Source: Chrysogorgia sp. JL179-B06
Taxonomy: Eukaryota; Cnidaria; Anthozoa; Scleralcyonacea; Chrysogorgiidae
Assembly: GCA_035772405.1 (NCBI GenBank)
Contig: JAYKKM010000145.1
Span: forward strand, 2,142,501 to 2,206,500
Length of the DNA stretch: 64,000 bases
Direction: 5' to 3'
Shown: piece by piece, positions 23,250 through 57,469 of the stretch
Position numbering within the stretch: position 1 is the first letter of the stretch
Layout: each line of letters opens with the position of its first letter
Notes under the pieces: generated by a model
Seen by the model: only the letters and a program-made list of their open reading frames with translations
Database searches by the model: none
What the model was told of the DNA's origin: nothing
Translations under genes and position numbers: made by a program

Positions 23250-23761
23250 AGGACATTGGCAACAAAATCTCAATTTCATATTTTTGACCTTTTGATTAAC
23301 AAACAGGCTTACGAAGGTAATCCAAGTACTGTAAACAAAACTACTCTTGTACAAAACAACAGCACTAATTTTGACCAAAGACAATCCTGTCATCTGCCCA
23401 TCTTGTTGTAGTACTTTGCCTAATTAACTGGGAAGTTGGTGACGTCACACCCACTCTGTGGGTAGCTGAGTTTCCGCAGAATGCTTTTTAAAATGGTGTG
23501 GTTCAATTGAAAAAGGAAGACATTCACAAAAATCGAGTTTCAAACTTATAAAGACACGAGGATGGCTAGATAAAAATTTCGCTTTACCCCGGTTGTGACG
23601 TCACACGCATATCGATGGCGCGGACAATGATTCAGATTAGCAACTTTGACAGTGCAATTAATACGCTTACGAACATTTTTACAACCTCAAACTCGATATT
23701 CCGGTTATTGAAGTCACGCACTTCGATCTAAAAGGTACTTGTTTTTTCTTGTCAATGTCCT
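23250..23761. mobile_element. TTAA-flanked MITE
   Basis: TTAA at 23246-23249 and 23762-23765 flank inverted ends AGGACATTGGCAACAAAA and AGGACATTGACAAGAAAAA. TTAA duplication is typical of piggyBac-like and Kolobok-like elements. The 512-base interior has no transposase; two TGACGTCAC strings lie inside. Confidence 0.82.
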
Positions 23762-23819
23762 TTAAGTATTTTCCGACATATTGAAGACTTCCATGAAGTT
23801 GTCTTATTTCTCTTTTTCA

Positions 23820-24245
23820 TATTATATCCAGTTCTTTTGAAAACAGCTTTTCGACACTCCAATCTAGTGCACCAGGGGTGATCGTTGTAAAGTTAGGATC
23901 CCTATTTATACCCTCAAAGAACCGATGATGACTTTATCTATTAACAAGATGCAAATATTAAGTTTCTGGTAATAAACCACCGTCGTCATGATTCAATGGA
24001 GCATGGGCGCCATTGATATACCAAGCCTCCAGACAACGTCTCTGATGGGTTGGGGTGAAAAGTTTGTTGAAAGAACGTACCACGGATTAGTGGTAATAAT
24101 TTTGGAATGTTCCCACGCAATCTCATGGTTGGATACGCACGTGTGCTCCGACAAAGCAGAATTTTCCTTTTTTGAAAAGAAAACAGCATTGGAAAAGGAG
24201 GTTTGAGTAAGGAGGCTTGGCATATCAATAGCGCCCTGCACGCCC
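23820..24245 (-). pseudogene. Penelope-like element fragment, GIY-YIG C-terminal part
   Basis: The minus frame reads FSKKENSALSEHTCVSNHEI and AWEHSKIITTNP, the region after the GIY-YIG motifs in Penelope-like elements, also seen in the longer copy at 35500-36454. The tail carries a decayed hammerhead-like motif near 23855-23885. It abuts an oppositely oriented copy at about 24190. Confidence 0.75.
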
Positions 24246-24470
24246 CATTGAATCGCGATGACGGTGGTTTATCACCAGAAGCTTATTTGGATCTTGTTAA
24301 TATAAATAGGGATCCTAATTTTACAACGCGATCACCCCTGATGAAGACACTTGATTGGAGTGTCGAAACGTTGGGTCATGGATAGTATTAACTTTTAAAG
24401 TTACGTTCAAAAAACGTTTTAAAGCCAGAGTAGCGTCAAACTATGTCTAATTTATTAGCTGGTTGCGTTG
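24190..24470 (+). pseudogene. Penelope-like element 3' end, plus copy
   Basis: The frame gives EAWHINSALHAPLNRDDGG, LSPEAYLDLVNI and then a stop after SVETLGHG. The same tail occurs in three other copies. The last part contains the best hammerhead-like motif in the window (24330-24382). Confidence 0.78.
24330..24382 (+). ncRNA. Hammerhead-ribozyme-like motif in PLE tail
   Basis: CTGATGA at 24338-24344 is followed by a hairpin GACACT/AGTGTC (24346-24351, 24359-24364, 7-base loop), then GAAA at 24365-24368 and GTC at 24375-24377. This is the order of the hammerhead core: CUGANGA, stem II, GAAA, short stem III, cleavage triplet. One extra A precedes stem II, stem III would be only two pairs, and stem I is weak. 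Hammerhead motifs are known from Penelope-like elements. Activity is not implied. Confidence 0.5.
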
Positions 24471-24620
24471 GGAAATTATTTGTTTATATAGCTAGATAAT
24501 CTTCCTCAGTCATTAGTTAAATTGCTCTCCTTCAAATATTTGTAACTTAAATCGTTTTTGAATATTTTGTAACTGTACTGCAGTTTTGTTTTTATGATGT
24601 TCTCATGTCTGTTTTTTTAG
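24471..24620. other. Intron sequence before segment C
   Basis: No feature beyond the acceptor tract. Confidence 0.3.
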
Positions 24621-24662
24621 GTGAATGGAAGCGAAATCCATGGAGTAGAGGACCAAACTGCG
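24621..24662 (+). CDS. Exon-like segment C
   Basis: A strong polypyrimidine acceptor (TGTCTGTTTTTTTAG) and a GTACGT donor bound 14 codons, VNGSEIHGVEDQTA, phase 0 at both ends. It joins in frame with segment B upstream and with the ENAA exon of TBRG1 downstream. Vertebrate TBRG1 has a Lys/Arg-rich helix at this place, which this peptide is not. Membership of the gene is therefore inferred from phase and order alone. Confidence 0.48.
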
Positions 24663-24779
24663 GTACGTTTTTCAATCGAAGCATCCTTTTCTACTTTTTA
24701 TACGTAATGTTTAGTCGTATTCTAAAAATCGAGTAAACACTCCTCAAAAAATAATAAAAATAGTTCATCATGCATTAAA

Positions 24780-25225
24780 TTTGATTGTATAGCTTACACA
24801 GATGATAAGGACACAAATAGCTTATGGAAAGACCATTTTGAAGTCTTCTAAAGTGAACATTGACGATGATCTTCGAGAAGACCCCAACAATGGGATAATA
24901 TAGAATATTTATCTTACAACGAGAATGATTTGAATTTGGGCCATTCAATTTTATACGAAAAAGTGGCAGAGATTATAAAAAGCCTTTCCCTAAATAAATC
25001 TTCAGGGGAAGATGGAATCCCTTATGAACAGCTGAAGTTGGTGGAGAAATGGTGGTCCAAGTTATAACAAGAATAGTTAATATAATTTGTCGCCAAGAGG
25101 AAGTTCCAGTTCAGTTCTGTACTGGCAGCATTATCTCCATTTTTAAGGGAAAGGACATAGATGCTACCAACATCTTACCGATGACTTTAGTGATTACAAT
25201 GAGCAAACTATTTGAACTAGGGTTG
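24780..25225 (+). pseudogene. LINE reverse transcriptase remnant
   Basis: One frame gives DDKDTNSLWKDHFEVF. Further on come YEKVAEIIKSLSLNKSSGED and GIPYEQLKLV, then ITRIVNIICRQEEVPVQF and SIISIFKGKD. The K.NKSSGEDGI.YE..K pattern marks the start of a LINE RT domain. Stops and frameshifts are many. Confidence 0.75.
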
Positions 25226-25227
25226 AC

Positions 25228-25430
25228 TGTATGAATGGTTTGGACATTTCAAAGGCATGTGGTCCCGTTGGAATTCCTGCCCGTTTATTGAAAGAGTGAA
25301 GTAAACAAATTGCTCCGAGCCTTTGTGCTATGTTTAATCATTCATTACATTGCGGTCATGTTCCATCCTCGTGCATCATGCGCATGTGATTTCGATTCAT
25401 AAAAAGGATCTGAAGGAACCCGCGTAGTGA
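25228..25430 (+). pseudogene. Second LINE RT fragment (CR1-like)
   Basis: MNGLDISKACGPVGIPARLL and KQIAPSLCAMFNHSLHCGHV, then CIMRM and FIHKKDLKE-like residues in shifted frames, match the RT start of CR1-type LINEs (L...KA.GPDGIP..LLK). It differs from the fragment just upstream, so two insertions adjoin. Confidence 0.72.
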
Positions 25431-26204
25431 AATTTCTATTGAAAGAATCGTTCATTATTTTTAGAATACTCAATTGCCAGTACACCGACACGCTGTTGGA
25501 AAAGAGGCAAATAATATAAAATACAAGAAGAAGTACCGTGGATTGAAAAAACTGATGAAACGGTTGATATTTGTAAGTACCATTCATCTATTTTATTGGT
25601 CACGGTGACAGAAATAGACCATGGTTTCTGATGATGTCGTAAACATCGAAAGTTTAAACAAAATAAAAATTTTAACTGAACAGTAGCTACTTGGCCTCAC
25701 TCGAGTCTTTCCAGAATCCGGTTTTACTTTACTTTGCATGTTCCTTGAGTGTTTTAAGGCTGAATACTTGCAGCAATTTTCTGAATCGTATACTATCGTA
25801 GTGACTATATTATTTATTTAGCCTGATTTATATTTCAACTTATATTTCAACTGGTAAATATCTGGTAAGTAATAATATAAAGCAGAGATTCTCAACCTTT
25901 TCTAAACCGCGTCATCCTTAACATCCTTAAAAATTTCTTCTGATTTTTCGCTGAAACAAATGTTGCTCACTCACCTATACTTTAGCGGGCTGGATATTGA
26001 GTATGGAGGAAATCTGACTGCAATTGTGTGTGATTCAAAGTATAGGAGATCTCCTTTAATACCCCAAGGAGGTATTCAGATTCCTGTTACCTTGACGGTT
26101 CCATAACGCCGTGATACTACTCCACAAATTTTTAGTAAAATGAAAGCGTTGATAAAAGAATACTAAAATTCTGTAAATGGTTTGTGTATGGGTTTAAATT
26201 ATTT
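25431..26204. other. No gene; one PLE-tail-like motif
   Basis: TTTCTGATGATGTCGTAAAC at 25625-25644, followed by ATCGAAAGTTTAAAC, resembles the hammerhead-like tails of Penelope-like elements. Nothing else is recognised. Confidence 0.35.
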
Positions 26205-26860
26205 TTATCATCAGACATAGTTTGACGCTACTCTGGCTTTAAAAAGTTTTTTGAACGTAACTTTAAAAGTTACTGTCCATGACCCAACGTTTTGACACTC
26301 CAATCTAGTGTCTTCATCAGGGGAGATTGTAAAGTTAGGATCCCTATTTATACCCTCATAGAACCGATGATGACGTTATCTATTAACAAGATGCCAATAA
26401 GCTTCTGGTAATAAACCACCGTCATCGCGGTTCGCTATTGATATGCCAAGCCTCCAGACAACGTCTCTGATGGTACCGCGGATTAGTGGTAATAATTGTG
26501 GAATTTCCCCACGTAATCTCATGGTAGGTAACGCACGCGTGCTCCGACAAAGCAGAATTTTCCTTTTTTGAAAAGAAAACAGCCTTTTTGTGTTCTTTTA
26601 AACGCGTACGAAACTGACGTTTAGTCTGACCGATGTACTCCTGATCACAGTCATTGCACGGAATGGAATAATAGCGTCGTTCCTCTGTTCCTTCGCAATA
26701 CGATCCTTAGGTTTTGCAAAAATATGACCCAACGTCAAGAAAGGTTTTTGAGCAACTTTTACGTTGAAGCTACCTAAGATTCTTTTAATTGGTTCCGTAA
26801 TCCCTTGAATATACGGAACAACCGGAAACGTATAGGCTTGGCATACCAATTGCGCCCACG
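26205..26860 (-). pseudogene. Penelope-like element, C-terminal part
   Basis: From 26849 the frame reads FPVVPYIQGITEPIKRIL, NVKVAQKPFLTLGHIFAKP and KDRIAKEQ. Then a frameshift leads to the GIY-YIG core (IPCNDCDQEYIGQTKRQF in pieces). The VVPY..G.S..I.R.L..N.K...KP..TL..I..KP.D pattern is the PLE linker before its GIY-YIG endonuclease. The 3' end at 26280-26325 carries the hammerhead-like motif with a full stem II. Confidence 0.8.
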
Positions 26861-27080
26861 CCCCATTGAATCGCGATGACGGTGGTTTATTACCAGAAGC
26901 TTATTTGCATCTCGTTAATAGATAACGTCATCATCGGTTCTTTGTGGGTATAAATAGTGATCCTAACTTTACAACGATCACCCCGTTGGGTCATGGACAG
27001 TAACCTTTAAAGTTACGTTCAAAAAACTTTTTAAAGCTATAGAGTAGCGTCAAACTATGTCTGATTTATCACCTGGTTGC
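26846..27080 (+). pseudogene. Penelope-like element 3' end, inverted partner
   Basis: Same tail as 24190-24470, reading away from the minus copy at 26205-26860, so the two form a head-to-head inverted pair. Its hammerhead-like core is largely deleted (CACCCC joins directly to GTTGGGTC). Confidence 0.75.
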
Positions 27081-27134
27081 GTTGGGAAATTATTTGTTTA
27101 TTTTTATCATGTTCGTCCGGATTCTTATTTTATT

Positions 27135-27175
27135 TAACGTTTCGGTTTCCTCTACGGAAACCATCTTCAGAGATT
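27135..27175 (-). ncRNA. Hammerhead-like motif of another PLE family
   Basis: On the minus strand CTGAAGA is followed by a perfect 7-bp hairpin GGTTTCC/GGAAACC with a GTAGA loop, then GAAACG. CTGAAGA satisfies CUGANGA. A T separates the core box from stem II. Stem III and the cleavage triplet are not clear, so this may be a decayed or related tail structure. Confidence 0.42.
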
Positions 27176-28099
27176 TAGGTGGAAGTTATAATTGTTAAAT
27201 TTATGTTGGAACCCGAAAATATTCCGACAGAAATAACAGAGGGGAAAGAAGATGAAGAGGACAGTTTATTTGGTTTGTAACGATGTCAGTGTAACAATGG
27301 AATGTGTAATGTACAATTTCACTTTCTTTTCCTGATTTTTTCTTTTTTGCAAAATCATCAAAATTTTCTCTTAGTTACCTTTTCGCGCAGATTATTTTTC
27401 GCTCAGTTGAGTTTCGCCGCGAATACTAATACAAGTAAGGTATATAACAAGTTTTCTTGTTCGTTTATAGCGAAAATTCACAGGGATGTTACACGATGCA
27501 ACGGCACAACGCAGTTTTATGCAACGGTCCATGTTACACGGAGCAATATTTTGTGAAATTTGTCTCGCAAGGGCGTTGCATTGCAGACGCAAAAATCGCA
27601 CCGCTTAACAGCAACTTTAAAGTTCTATAAACCCCAAATTCAATATTATTTATAAATATTCGATATAAGGTAAATAGTCAATTCGATACTCTATAGGTTT
27701 ATATTTTTAAAATGCTAATGAGTGTGATGTCATCCCAGGAATTTCGCTTTTTCCCCTTCTTTCCATGTGATAAAATTGTTGACTATTTGAGTGAAAAAGT
27801 TGGAAAATTCTTTAATATAGCGTCATCAACGTTTGAATTAGTTCAAATGGTGACTGGTGTGATGGTGAATGATGAATTGTTAAAACGTTACCGTTATTAG
27901 CATATTTCAGACAAACAAACCTTTATAAAACATCAAAGCAAAGCTCAAATCGTAAAACATTCACTTCATGTAGAATAGTAATATCATGGGATGGATGTTT
28001 TTGTAAATTGAGTCAACCCCTCCATTGCAGCTCTGGCTCTGAGTACTTAAACGTCAATTAAACAGTGACAACTAATTTTCGTTGTCCGTTTTGTTTTAG
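27176..28099. other. Intron with one coding-like ORF
   Basis: Contains the ORF at 27712-27900. Otherwise nothing recognised. Confidence 0.3.
27712..27900 (+). CDS. Unidentified 62-codon ORF
   Basis: The ORF reads with balanced composition (EFRFFPFFPCDKIVDYLSEK, FFNIASSTFELVQMV, VNDELLKRY) and ends in TAG. The alternating hydrophobic pattern is faintly like a ubiquitin-type or RA-type fold. I recognise no family and it lacks obvious splice context. It could be chance. Confidence 0.25.
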   Translation: MLMSVMSSQEFRFFPFFPCDKIVDYLSEKVGKFFNIASSTFELVQMVTGVMVNDELLKRYRY

Positions 28100-51692
<23,593 letters not shown>

Positions 51693-51850
51693 AAACAGAC
51701 GTTAGAATGGGTATATTAAACGTTAGAACAGTATCGAGCAAGAATCGGGTGTCACATGTTGTGTCAAGTGACAATAAGAATAAGATGAGGTGTGACAATA
51801 AGATGAGTAAATGTATTAACGGAAGTCCTTTTTTAAGAGGGCGATCCTTG

Positions 51851-51856
51851 AATAAA
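51851..51856 (+). promoter_or_regulatory. Possible poly(A) signal of the TBRG1-like gene
   Basis: An AATAAA hexamer lies about 160 bases after the proposed TAA stop and just before the LTR element that begins at 51976. Position and motif suit transcript end formation. AATAAA is common in AT-rich DNA, so this is suggestive only. Confidence 0.4.
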
Positions 51857-51975
51857 ATATTAATGTTATTTCATTTTTACGTGTTTTTTGTGATTATGTT
51901 ATCATTTGAAATGATGTGCTACAATGACACACTGTATATGTGCCATCGAGTGTGCCATAATGCTTTTGACGTTTT

Positions 51976-52093
51976 TGTAGTGTTTTGAGTAGAAGATCTC
52001 GACAAAGGTTTTAATAGTATCCGTATTTACTCAGCGCCATGATGGATCCCCCTGCACAGTTCCCTGGTCCTCCTCCCCAGGCTCCCTAGTTCA
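51976..52093 (-). repeat. 3' LTR of the Ty3-type element
   Basis: Same sequence as the 5' LTR except for about 13 extra bases after TGTAGTG and the missing CCCTAGT copy. It follows the TBRG1-like gene's possible poly(A) signal by about 120 bases. Confidence 0.75.
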
Positions 52094-52099
52094 TTGGCA

Positions 52100-52490
52100 T
52101 AGATCATCTGCTTGCTGATGTACTGTTATACTTTCAAGTTGGTTGCTGAGAGGCTTGACATCATATGATCGACAAAGGTCTGGCTGATTTCATGTAGTTC
52201 TTCAGCACTACTGTTCTCTGTTGCCACAGGTGCTCAAGACAAAGCATCGGCCGACACGAGGAGTTTCCCTAGTATGTGTTTGATGGTGTAGTGAAATCGC
52301 ATCATTCGCATTCGAAACCGCTGGATTCGTGGAGGTAGAGTATGCAGGTCGTTGCTGTCTAACAGAGGAACCAGAGGCTTGTGGTCGGTTTTGATGTGGA
52401 ATACTTTTCCAATTAGGAAGTCGCTGAATCGCTCACATGCCCATGTAACAGCCAGATGCTGGATCCCAGACCCAGTCATTCTTTTCACTA
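52100..52490 (-). pseudogene. Ty3-type RNase H, truncated
   Basis: LAVTWACERFSDFLIGKVF, HIKTDHKPLVPLL and RFRMRMMRFHYTIKHILGK are typical. The N-terminal part with the first catalytic Asp and the usual YA..E.E motif is missing, replaced by MTGSGIQH. A linker reading SSAEELHEISQTFVDHMM follows and then the LTR, so integrase is deleted. Confidence 0.85.
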
Positions 52491-52576
52491 AGAAGATCTC
52501 GCAGAGGTTTGGAGATTTCGGCCAGTTGACTTGAGAATTTACTGAGTTGGTTCACCATCCCATTTACTGAGTTGGT

Positions 52577-53446
52577 TCATGGGCTCTTGCATGTCAACAA
52601 GGCTTTAACTTTACTCGGATCAGGTCGAATACCAGATTCATTGAGGACTTGGCCTAGAAAGGAGATTTCTGCTTGGTTGAATTTGCACTTCTCTCTGTTC
52701 AGAGTAAGACCTGCAGCTCGGATCTTGGTGAGGACTTTGGTCAGCCTTTCATCATGCTCCCCTTGGGTACTTCCGTAGATAAGGATATCATCCATAATAC
52801 ACAGAGTCCCGTCCAGGCCATCCAGAATCTCTGACATCCGACGCTGGAAGTGCTCAGGGGCAGAAGTGATGCCAAAGGGTAGCCGATTGTAGCAAAATCT
52901 GCCGAATGAGTCAGCACTTCTCACTACCTTCATCACCCCATTGGAAAGTGGTACTTGATGAAAACCAGAGTTGGCATCAATCTTGCTGAATACCTTGGCA
53001 CCGCTCAGCTGGGCAAGGATGTACTCTACGGAAGGAAGCATATGCTGCTCTCTGCAAACCGAGTTATTCAGTTTGGTCAGATCTACACCAATGCGCACTC
53101 GACCGGTTGACTTCGGAACGACGACTATGGGGGCACACCAGTCGGTTGGTTGTTCCACACGAGAGATAACGCCTTGCATTTGCAGCCTATCCAACTCTTC
53201 TTTAACCTTTGGAAGAAGTGGGAGAGCAATTCTCCTTGGAGTGGTAACTGCATTTGGGGTTGCCCCGTCTTTCAGCTCAATATGATATTCACTGGATAGC
53301 TTTCCTAAGCCGTTGAATAATTTAGGATATTTAGTGAAGATTTCGTCGCTTGATGAGTAGATACAAGACCGAGTGCTTCGATGGCTGGTCGTCCGAGTAG
53401 TGTGGTCTTGAGGCCACGGATGACGTAGATTTTCTGCAATGTGCAT
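52577..53446 (-). pseudogene. Ty3-type reverse transcriptase
   Basis: A long frame holds the whole RT order: IELKDGATPNAVTTPRRIAL, QGVISRVEQPTDWCAPIVVV, VRIGVDLTKLN, FSKIDANSGFHQVPL, FGRFCYNRLPFGITSAPE, the catalytic box CIMDDILIYG, KCKFNQAEISFLGQVL. This is Ty3/gypsy type. The frame is intact across the RT; a frameshift near 53345 separates it from protease. Confidence 0.93.
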
Positions 53447-53490
53447 TTATCAGCACTTTTGATTTGGGCTTCAAACACACCACATACATC
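53365..53490 (-). pseudogene. Ty3-type protease, C-terminal part
   Basis: On the other side of the nested transposon the frame continues with VCGVFEAQIKSADKCTLQK and YVIRGLKTTLLGRPAIEAL, the flap-to-end part of a retropepsin (..LLG.P....L). Removing the insert and one TA leaves the two halves in the same frame. Confidence 0.8.
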
Positions 53491-53559
53491 TACACAGTAA
53501 TTTTAGTAGAGCCATTTTGGCCCCAAAAATGGGGCCAAAATTGTGACCCTGAGGTGGCC

Positions 53560-53965
53560 CCCATTAATAGGGCCGTTTTGGCCCCCTTGCACTAGGGCCA
53601 ATTTTGGCCCGTATTTTAGGGCTGTTTTGGTCCTTTTTGTAGGGCTGTTTTGACCCAATATGGCACCATTTTTATAGGGCTGTTTTGGCCCCCTTGCACT
53701 AGGGCCAATTTTGGCACTTATTTTAGGGCTGTTTTGGTCCTTTTTGCAGGGCTATTTTGACCCAAGATGGCACCATTTTTATAGGGCTGTTTTGGCCCCC
53801 TTGCACTAGGGCCAATTTTGGCCCTTATTTTGGGGCTGTTTTGGTCCTTTTTGTAGGGCTATTTTGACCCAACATGGCACCATTTTTATAGGGCTGTTTT
53901 GGCCCCCTTGCACTAGAGCCAATTGTGGCTCTTATTTTGGGCTGTTTTGGCACCCATAAAATAGC
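53560..53965. repeat. Left subterminal array, about 110-bp unit
   Basis: Four copies of a unit with CCCCCTTGCACTAGGGCCAA, then TTTTAGGGCTGTTTTGGTCC, then GGCACCATTTTTATAGGGCT. Confidence 0.92.
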
Positions 53966-54873
53966 ATTATATTGTACCCTTTTTGGAATAGTTTTAGTCA
54001 TCAGGATCTGTTTTACAGGGCCGTCTTAAAAACTAAAAACAGTGATAATTTATACTGGAGGACATGCTATGACCCACAAATGTATCATTAGAAAGCGTTT
54101 CGTTTACCTGAGCCTCCCAAAAAAACTGATCCTTGTACAATAATTAGCAGAACGAGTAACAAATATATTGTATTTCAAATCACAACAACTGTATTACATA
54201 AAAACTAATGTAGAGGGAAAAAAGATGGCCTCCTACTTTACAGTCCTGAAAAAACAGGATTTTTCTTGCACAACATTCAACCTATTTTATATACAACTAT
54301 ACAAGTAATTCATATATTTATTACTGTATATACATGACAAAATGATCGCATTCTAATTGGTGGAGAGGAGTGCAATTATTTTGTTAATTGCACTGCAATT
54401 AATGAAAAGAGTTAAGACACTGGGAACAAGTTTGAGAATAAAATTCAAAATGGTGGTTATTATATACTGGAACGTTTTCCAGTTGCCACTACTTGTCATA
54501 CACAAATATAACTCAAGTCACAAAACATGGTGATTTTTAAGTCATGTCATGTACATAATAAACAAGTAAGCATATGATGCATGATATTTGAGAAGTATGC
54601 CAAATAGCATTGCCTATCGGCTCATGCAATTTTGGTACAATTTTCAAATATCTACTTGTAGAGTAAATCCTTAATTGCACTTGCTATCACGATTACCTAA
54701 ATTAATAATAACATAACTAATGCATCGTTATTTTTTAAAAAGAATCCAACTACTTTACATTTGTAAGTACACCAATAATGGTCTTGACTGAAACAGGACA
54801 TTTTTCTGGCACAATTCCCATTAACACCATGTCCAGAAAACAGTGAATGTTTTTACCTATTTTGTGTTCCACA

Positions 54874-54957
54874 TTATAAGGTTGATACACTGCTAGCAAC
54901 ATTTTTTGCTAGCAACAGGATTTGTTCTGTAACCACATTGTCCAATGACTGCTCATT
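54874..54957 (-). CDS. Possible last exon of a gene in the nested transposon
   Basis: A TTTTAATTACAG acceptor on the minus strand is followed by 27 codons, NEQSLDNVVTEQILLLAK then NVASSVSTL, and TAA. It is phase 0, while the 56633 exon ends in phase 1, so at least one exon between them is unplaced. Short but amphipathic and coding-like. Confidence 0.4.
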   Translation of the reverse strand, partial: NEQSLDNVVTEQILLLAKNVASSVSTL

Positions 54958-55361
54958 CTGTAATTAAAAGCCATATATTCAGTTAGATATCAGTCTTATA
55001 CAAGAAAAGGTAACAAACAGAACCTGGAAAGAAGCATTTATAGGTGCTGGTCATTTTAAAAATGCACAACATTGGTAGTGACAGCCTCGGTCTCTACCAA
55101 TACTGTGTGTTTTGAATAACTTGCCTCCTGTAATTAATCCCCTAGTAGTGATCTCCCTGAGAACTCCTAGGGATATTAAATTAGTGCCAGTACATATTGT
55201 TACAGTACCGGTAATACTAGTGATTAAGAACTCAATGGGAACCTTGTCATTATGTATCTTAGGTAGCAGTATACATATATAAAGTAAATGGTTTGAACCT
55301 AGGAGTATCATAAGATGTGTGAAGTTGATCGTCCAGGTTGTAGTCTTGAGAAAGACTGTTG

Positions 55362-55405
55362 TTGGTGACTGACGTTTCGACGGCCTCAGCGGCGGTCATC
55401 TTCAT
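55362..55405 (-). ncRNA. Hammerhead-like / PLE tail motif
   Basis: Minus strand: GAAGATGACCGCCGCTGAGG then CCGTCGAAACGTCAGTC. The pattern (GATGA, GC-rich hairpin, GAAACGTC) is the form seen at the ends of Penelope-like elements. The CTGA part of the core is degenerate. Confidence 0.35.
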
Positions 55406-55569
55406 ATTCACACACATATACAAACATACTGTATACTATATCCATGGTTGAATTAACAGAGTGCTATATGCATATAACACATTGGTTAGGTGCAATATGA
55501 AATCTCTCTCTAAATTACAGTGGGAAATTGTATATCATTTCCCCAAACTAATTAACCAAACACTGTAAT

Positions 55570-56300
55570 AAATTGAACTGCACGACCGGCAAAATACACA
55601 AGCGCACTAACCAACTGAACTATGGTAGCTTGGCAACATATTCATTATATACAATGGTGGAAATGCCAATGAAGTGAATGGGTTTATTACCGAGAATATT
55701 TGGCATTTATTCCCAATGAATAGTGTATTGAAAGGAAAATTGTGAGTGTGAATATAAATTAATTTTATAAATAGATAGATATAGTAAATATTTATTCAGG
55801 ATAAAACACTTCAGAATTTACAATATTCTGTTGCAACTAATTATTCAGGATAAAACGCTTCAGAATTTACAATATTCTGTTGTCAATGTCTATCAATATT
55901 CGAAGTGGAAAATAATATGCTGTAATATGCTGTAATTACTGATTACAGTATACAGTATTATTAGTATAAATATAATATAAATTTTGATTATATAATAAAA
56001 ATGTTATAATAATAATTAATATAATAGAAATTTTGATGTGTTTGATTCCAGACAGAAGCCCGAGAAGGTCTTATAGTTGCAGGGTTCCAGTCTTAATCCA
56101 ATTAATGGAGTGTAAATGCCAAATATTCTCAGTAAAATATCCATTCACTTCATCGGCATAGCACCATCATATAATACTGAACTTGTTGGCAAGTTCCTGT
56201 CAAGGGCCTCCATAGTTTAGTCAGTTGGGGCACTGACCAGTTCATAATTTCTCAGTGTTGCGGCTTTGATTTCCAGCCAGAAGGCCTTGAAGTTGGATTT
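55570..56300. repeat. Inverted pair of decayed tRNA-like repeats
   Basis: At 55575-55636 (minus) CCATAGTTCAGTTGGTTAGT and at 56207-56285 (plus) CCATAGTTTAGTCAGTTGGG are tRNA-type A-box regions. Inverted matches AATATTTGGCATTT and TTCACTTCAT lie between them. A 45-base tandem duplication (CAGGATAAAAC...) sits near 55797-55883. Confidence 0.5.
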
Positions 56301-56632
56301 TTCACAACCCATCTTAGTTCAGTGTCAACACTTTCATAATCAAGTGCCAACCAGTCAAGATCATATAAACAGTAATGGTGCACTTTCCTTCAGGGTTTTA
56401 ACTGACTCATAAGATCTTTGTCAGCAAAAAAGCTGTTTTACTTATAAAGGTCTTATGAGCACCTGACGAAAGCGGATCAATATAAATGTTTCATTCTGTT
56501 CTTCATTAAAATACCAACAGCGACTCACTCGACGAATATACATGGTGCATGAAATACAGACTTAAGTATTATTAAACACTAAGAGAGCATTAGATTATCG
56601 CCAAAGTCGTGAACAATTTGTATACAACTCAC

Positions 56633-56828
56633 CAGTGATAGCAATGACGCGTCCAAAATACGCTTTCCAGCCACCTTTAGGCGGTTTTGACACCAGGTTT
56701 GCCAAACAACAGTCAGTCAACACAATGCCTTCTTTCTTCGTATTAACGAGAAATATACTCTTTATATCCCGAACGAAATCTTCAGTGAGCATAGTCGTCT
56801 CGTTGATATAAATCCAGTAGATAAACAC
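56633..56828 (-). CDS. Possible first exon of a gene in the nested transposon
   Basis: Minus-strand frame from an ATG at 56828 (or an internal ATG at 56792) reads MLTEDFVRDIKSIFLVNTKK, GIVLTDCCLANLVSKPPKGG and WKAYFGRVIAITG. It ends in one base of a codon at a consensus GTGAGT donor. The composition is strongly protein-like. No family recognised. Its position inside the TIRs makes a transposon-encoded protein likely, but a captured host exon is possible. Confidence 0.5.
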
Positions 56829-57469
56829 GTATTCATCTTGCTTCTAGATATGTTTCATACGTCAAATAAAGTTTTAAAGTTGTATATAAAAGCTTCTCTT
56901 CGAAGATAATAGATGTCAACGCGAAGAATACGAAATATGCGCCATAACATCACGTGTCACTCCGATCACGTGCTACGTTAGGGAATAAGTACCGGTGGTA
57001 TTTTGATACCATTTTCCAAAATGCGAGAGGATTTCAGTATATTATAATGGTAGTTTATTTCATTATTGAACGTGATTGTGTGGTTATCAAAAAATGCCAA
57101 ACTACAATATGCATGCCCTACGTTGGAAGTGAAATTTAATCAAATTCAATCATTTTCGTGCGTTACGTATGTCGGGTAGGACGATTTACCCGGTCCATTC
57201 GGCATATTTGTTCCCAGACCCCTTTAGTCACGGCCACATATAGCCAACATGGCGGATTCCTGGATGATATTGATATGAGCAGATATCAGATACAAATATC
57301 TAATAGACCAGTATTTATTTAAAGCAGATATCAGATACAAATATCTAATAGACCAGTATTTATTTATTTATTTTATTTACAAGATTTGCCAGACGATAAA
57401 CACATACAAGACGAAAAAGCTATAGTGATTGACAAATAAATTGACAAATAAATATACAGCCGGAGATTT

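Noticed and set aside
27220..27286. Short acidic ORF (MLEPENIPTEITEGKEDEED...)
   Set aside because: Twenty-odd codons with no acceptor or donor fitting the gene's phase; too short to support.
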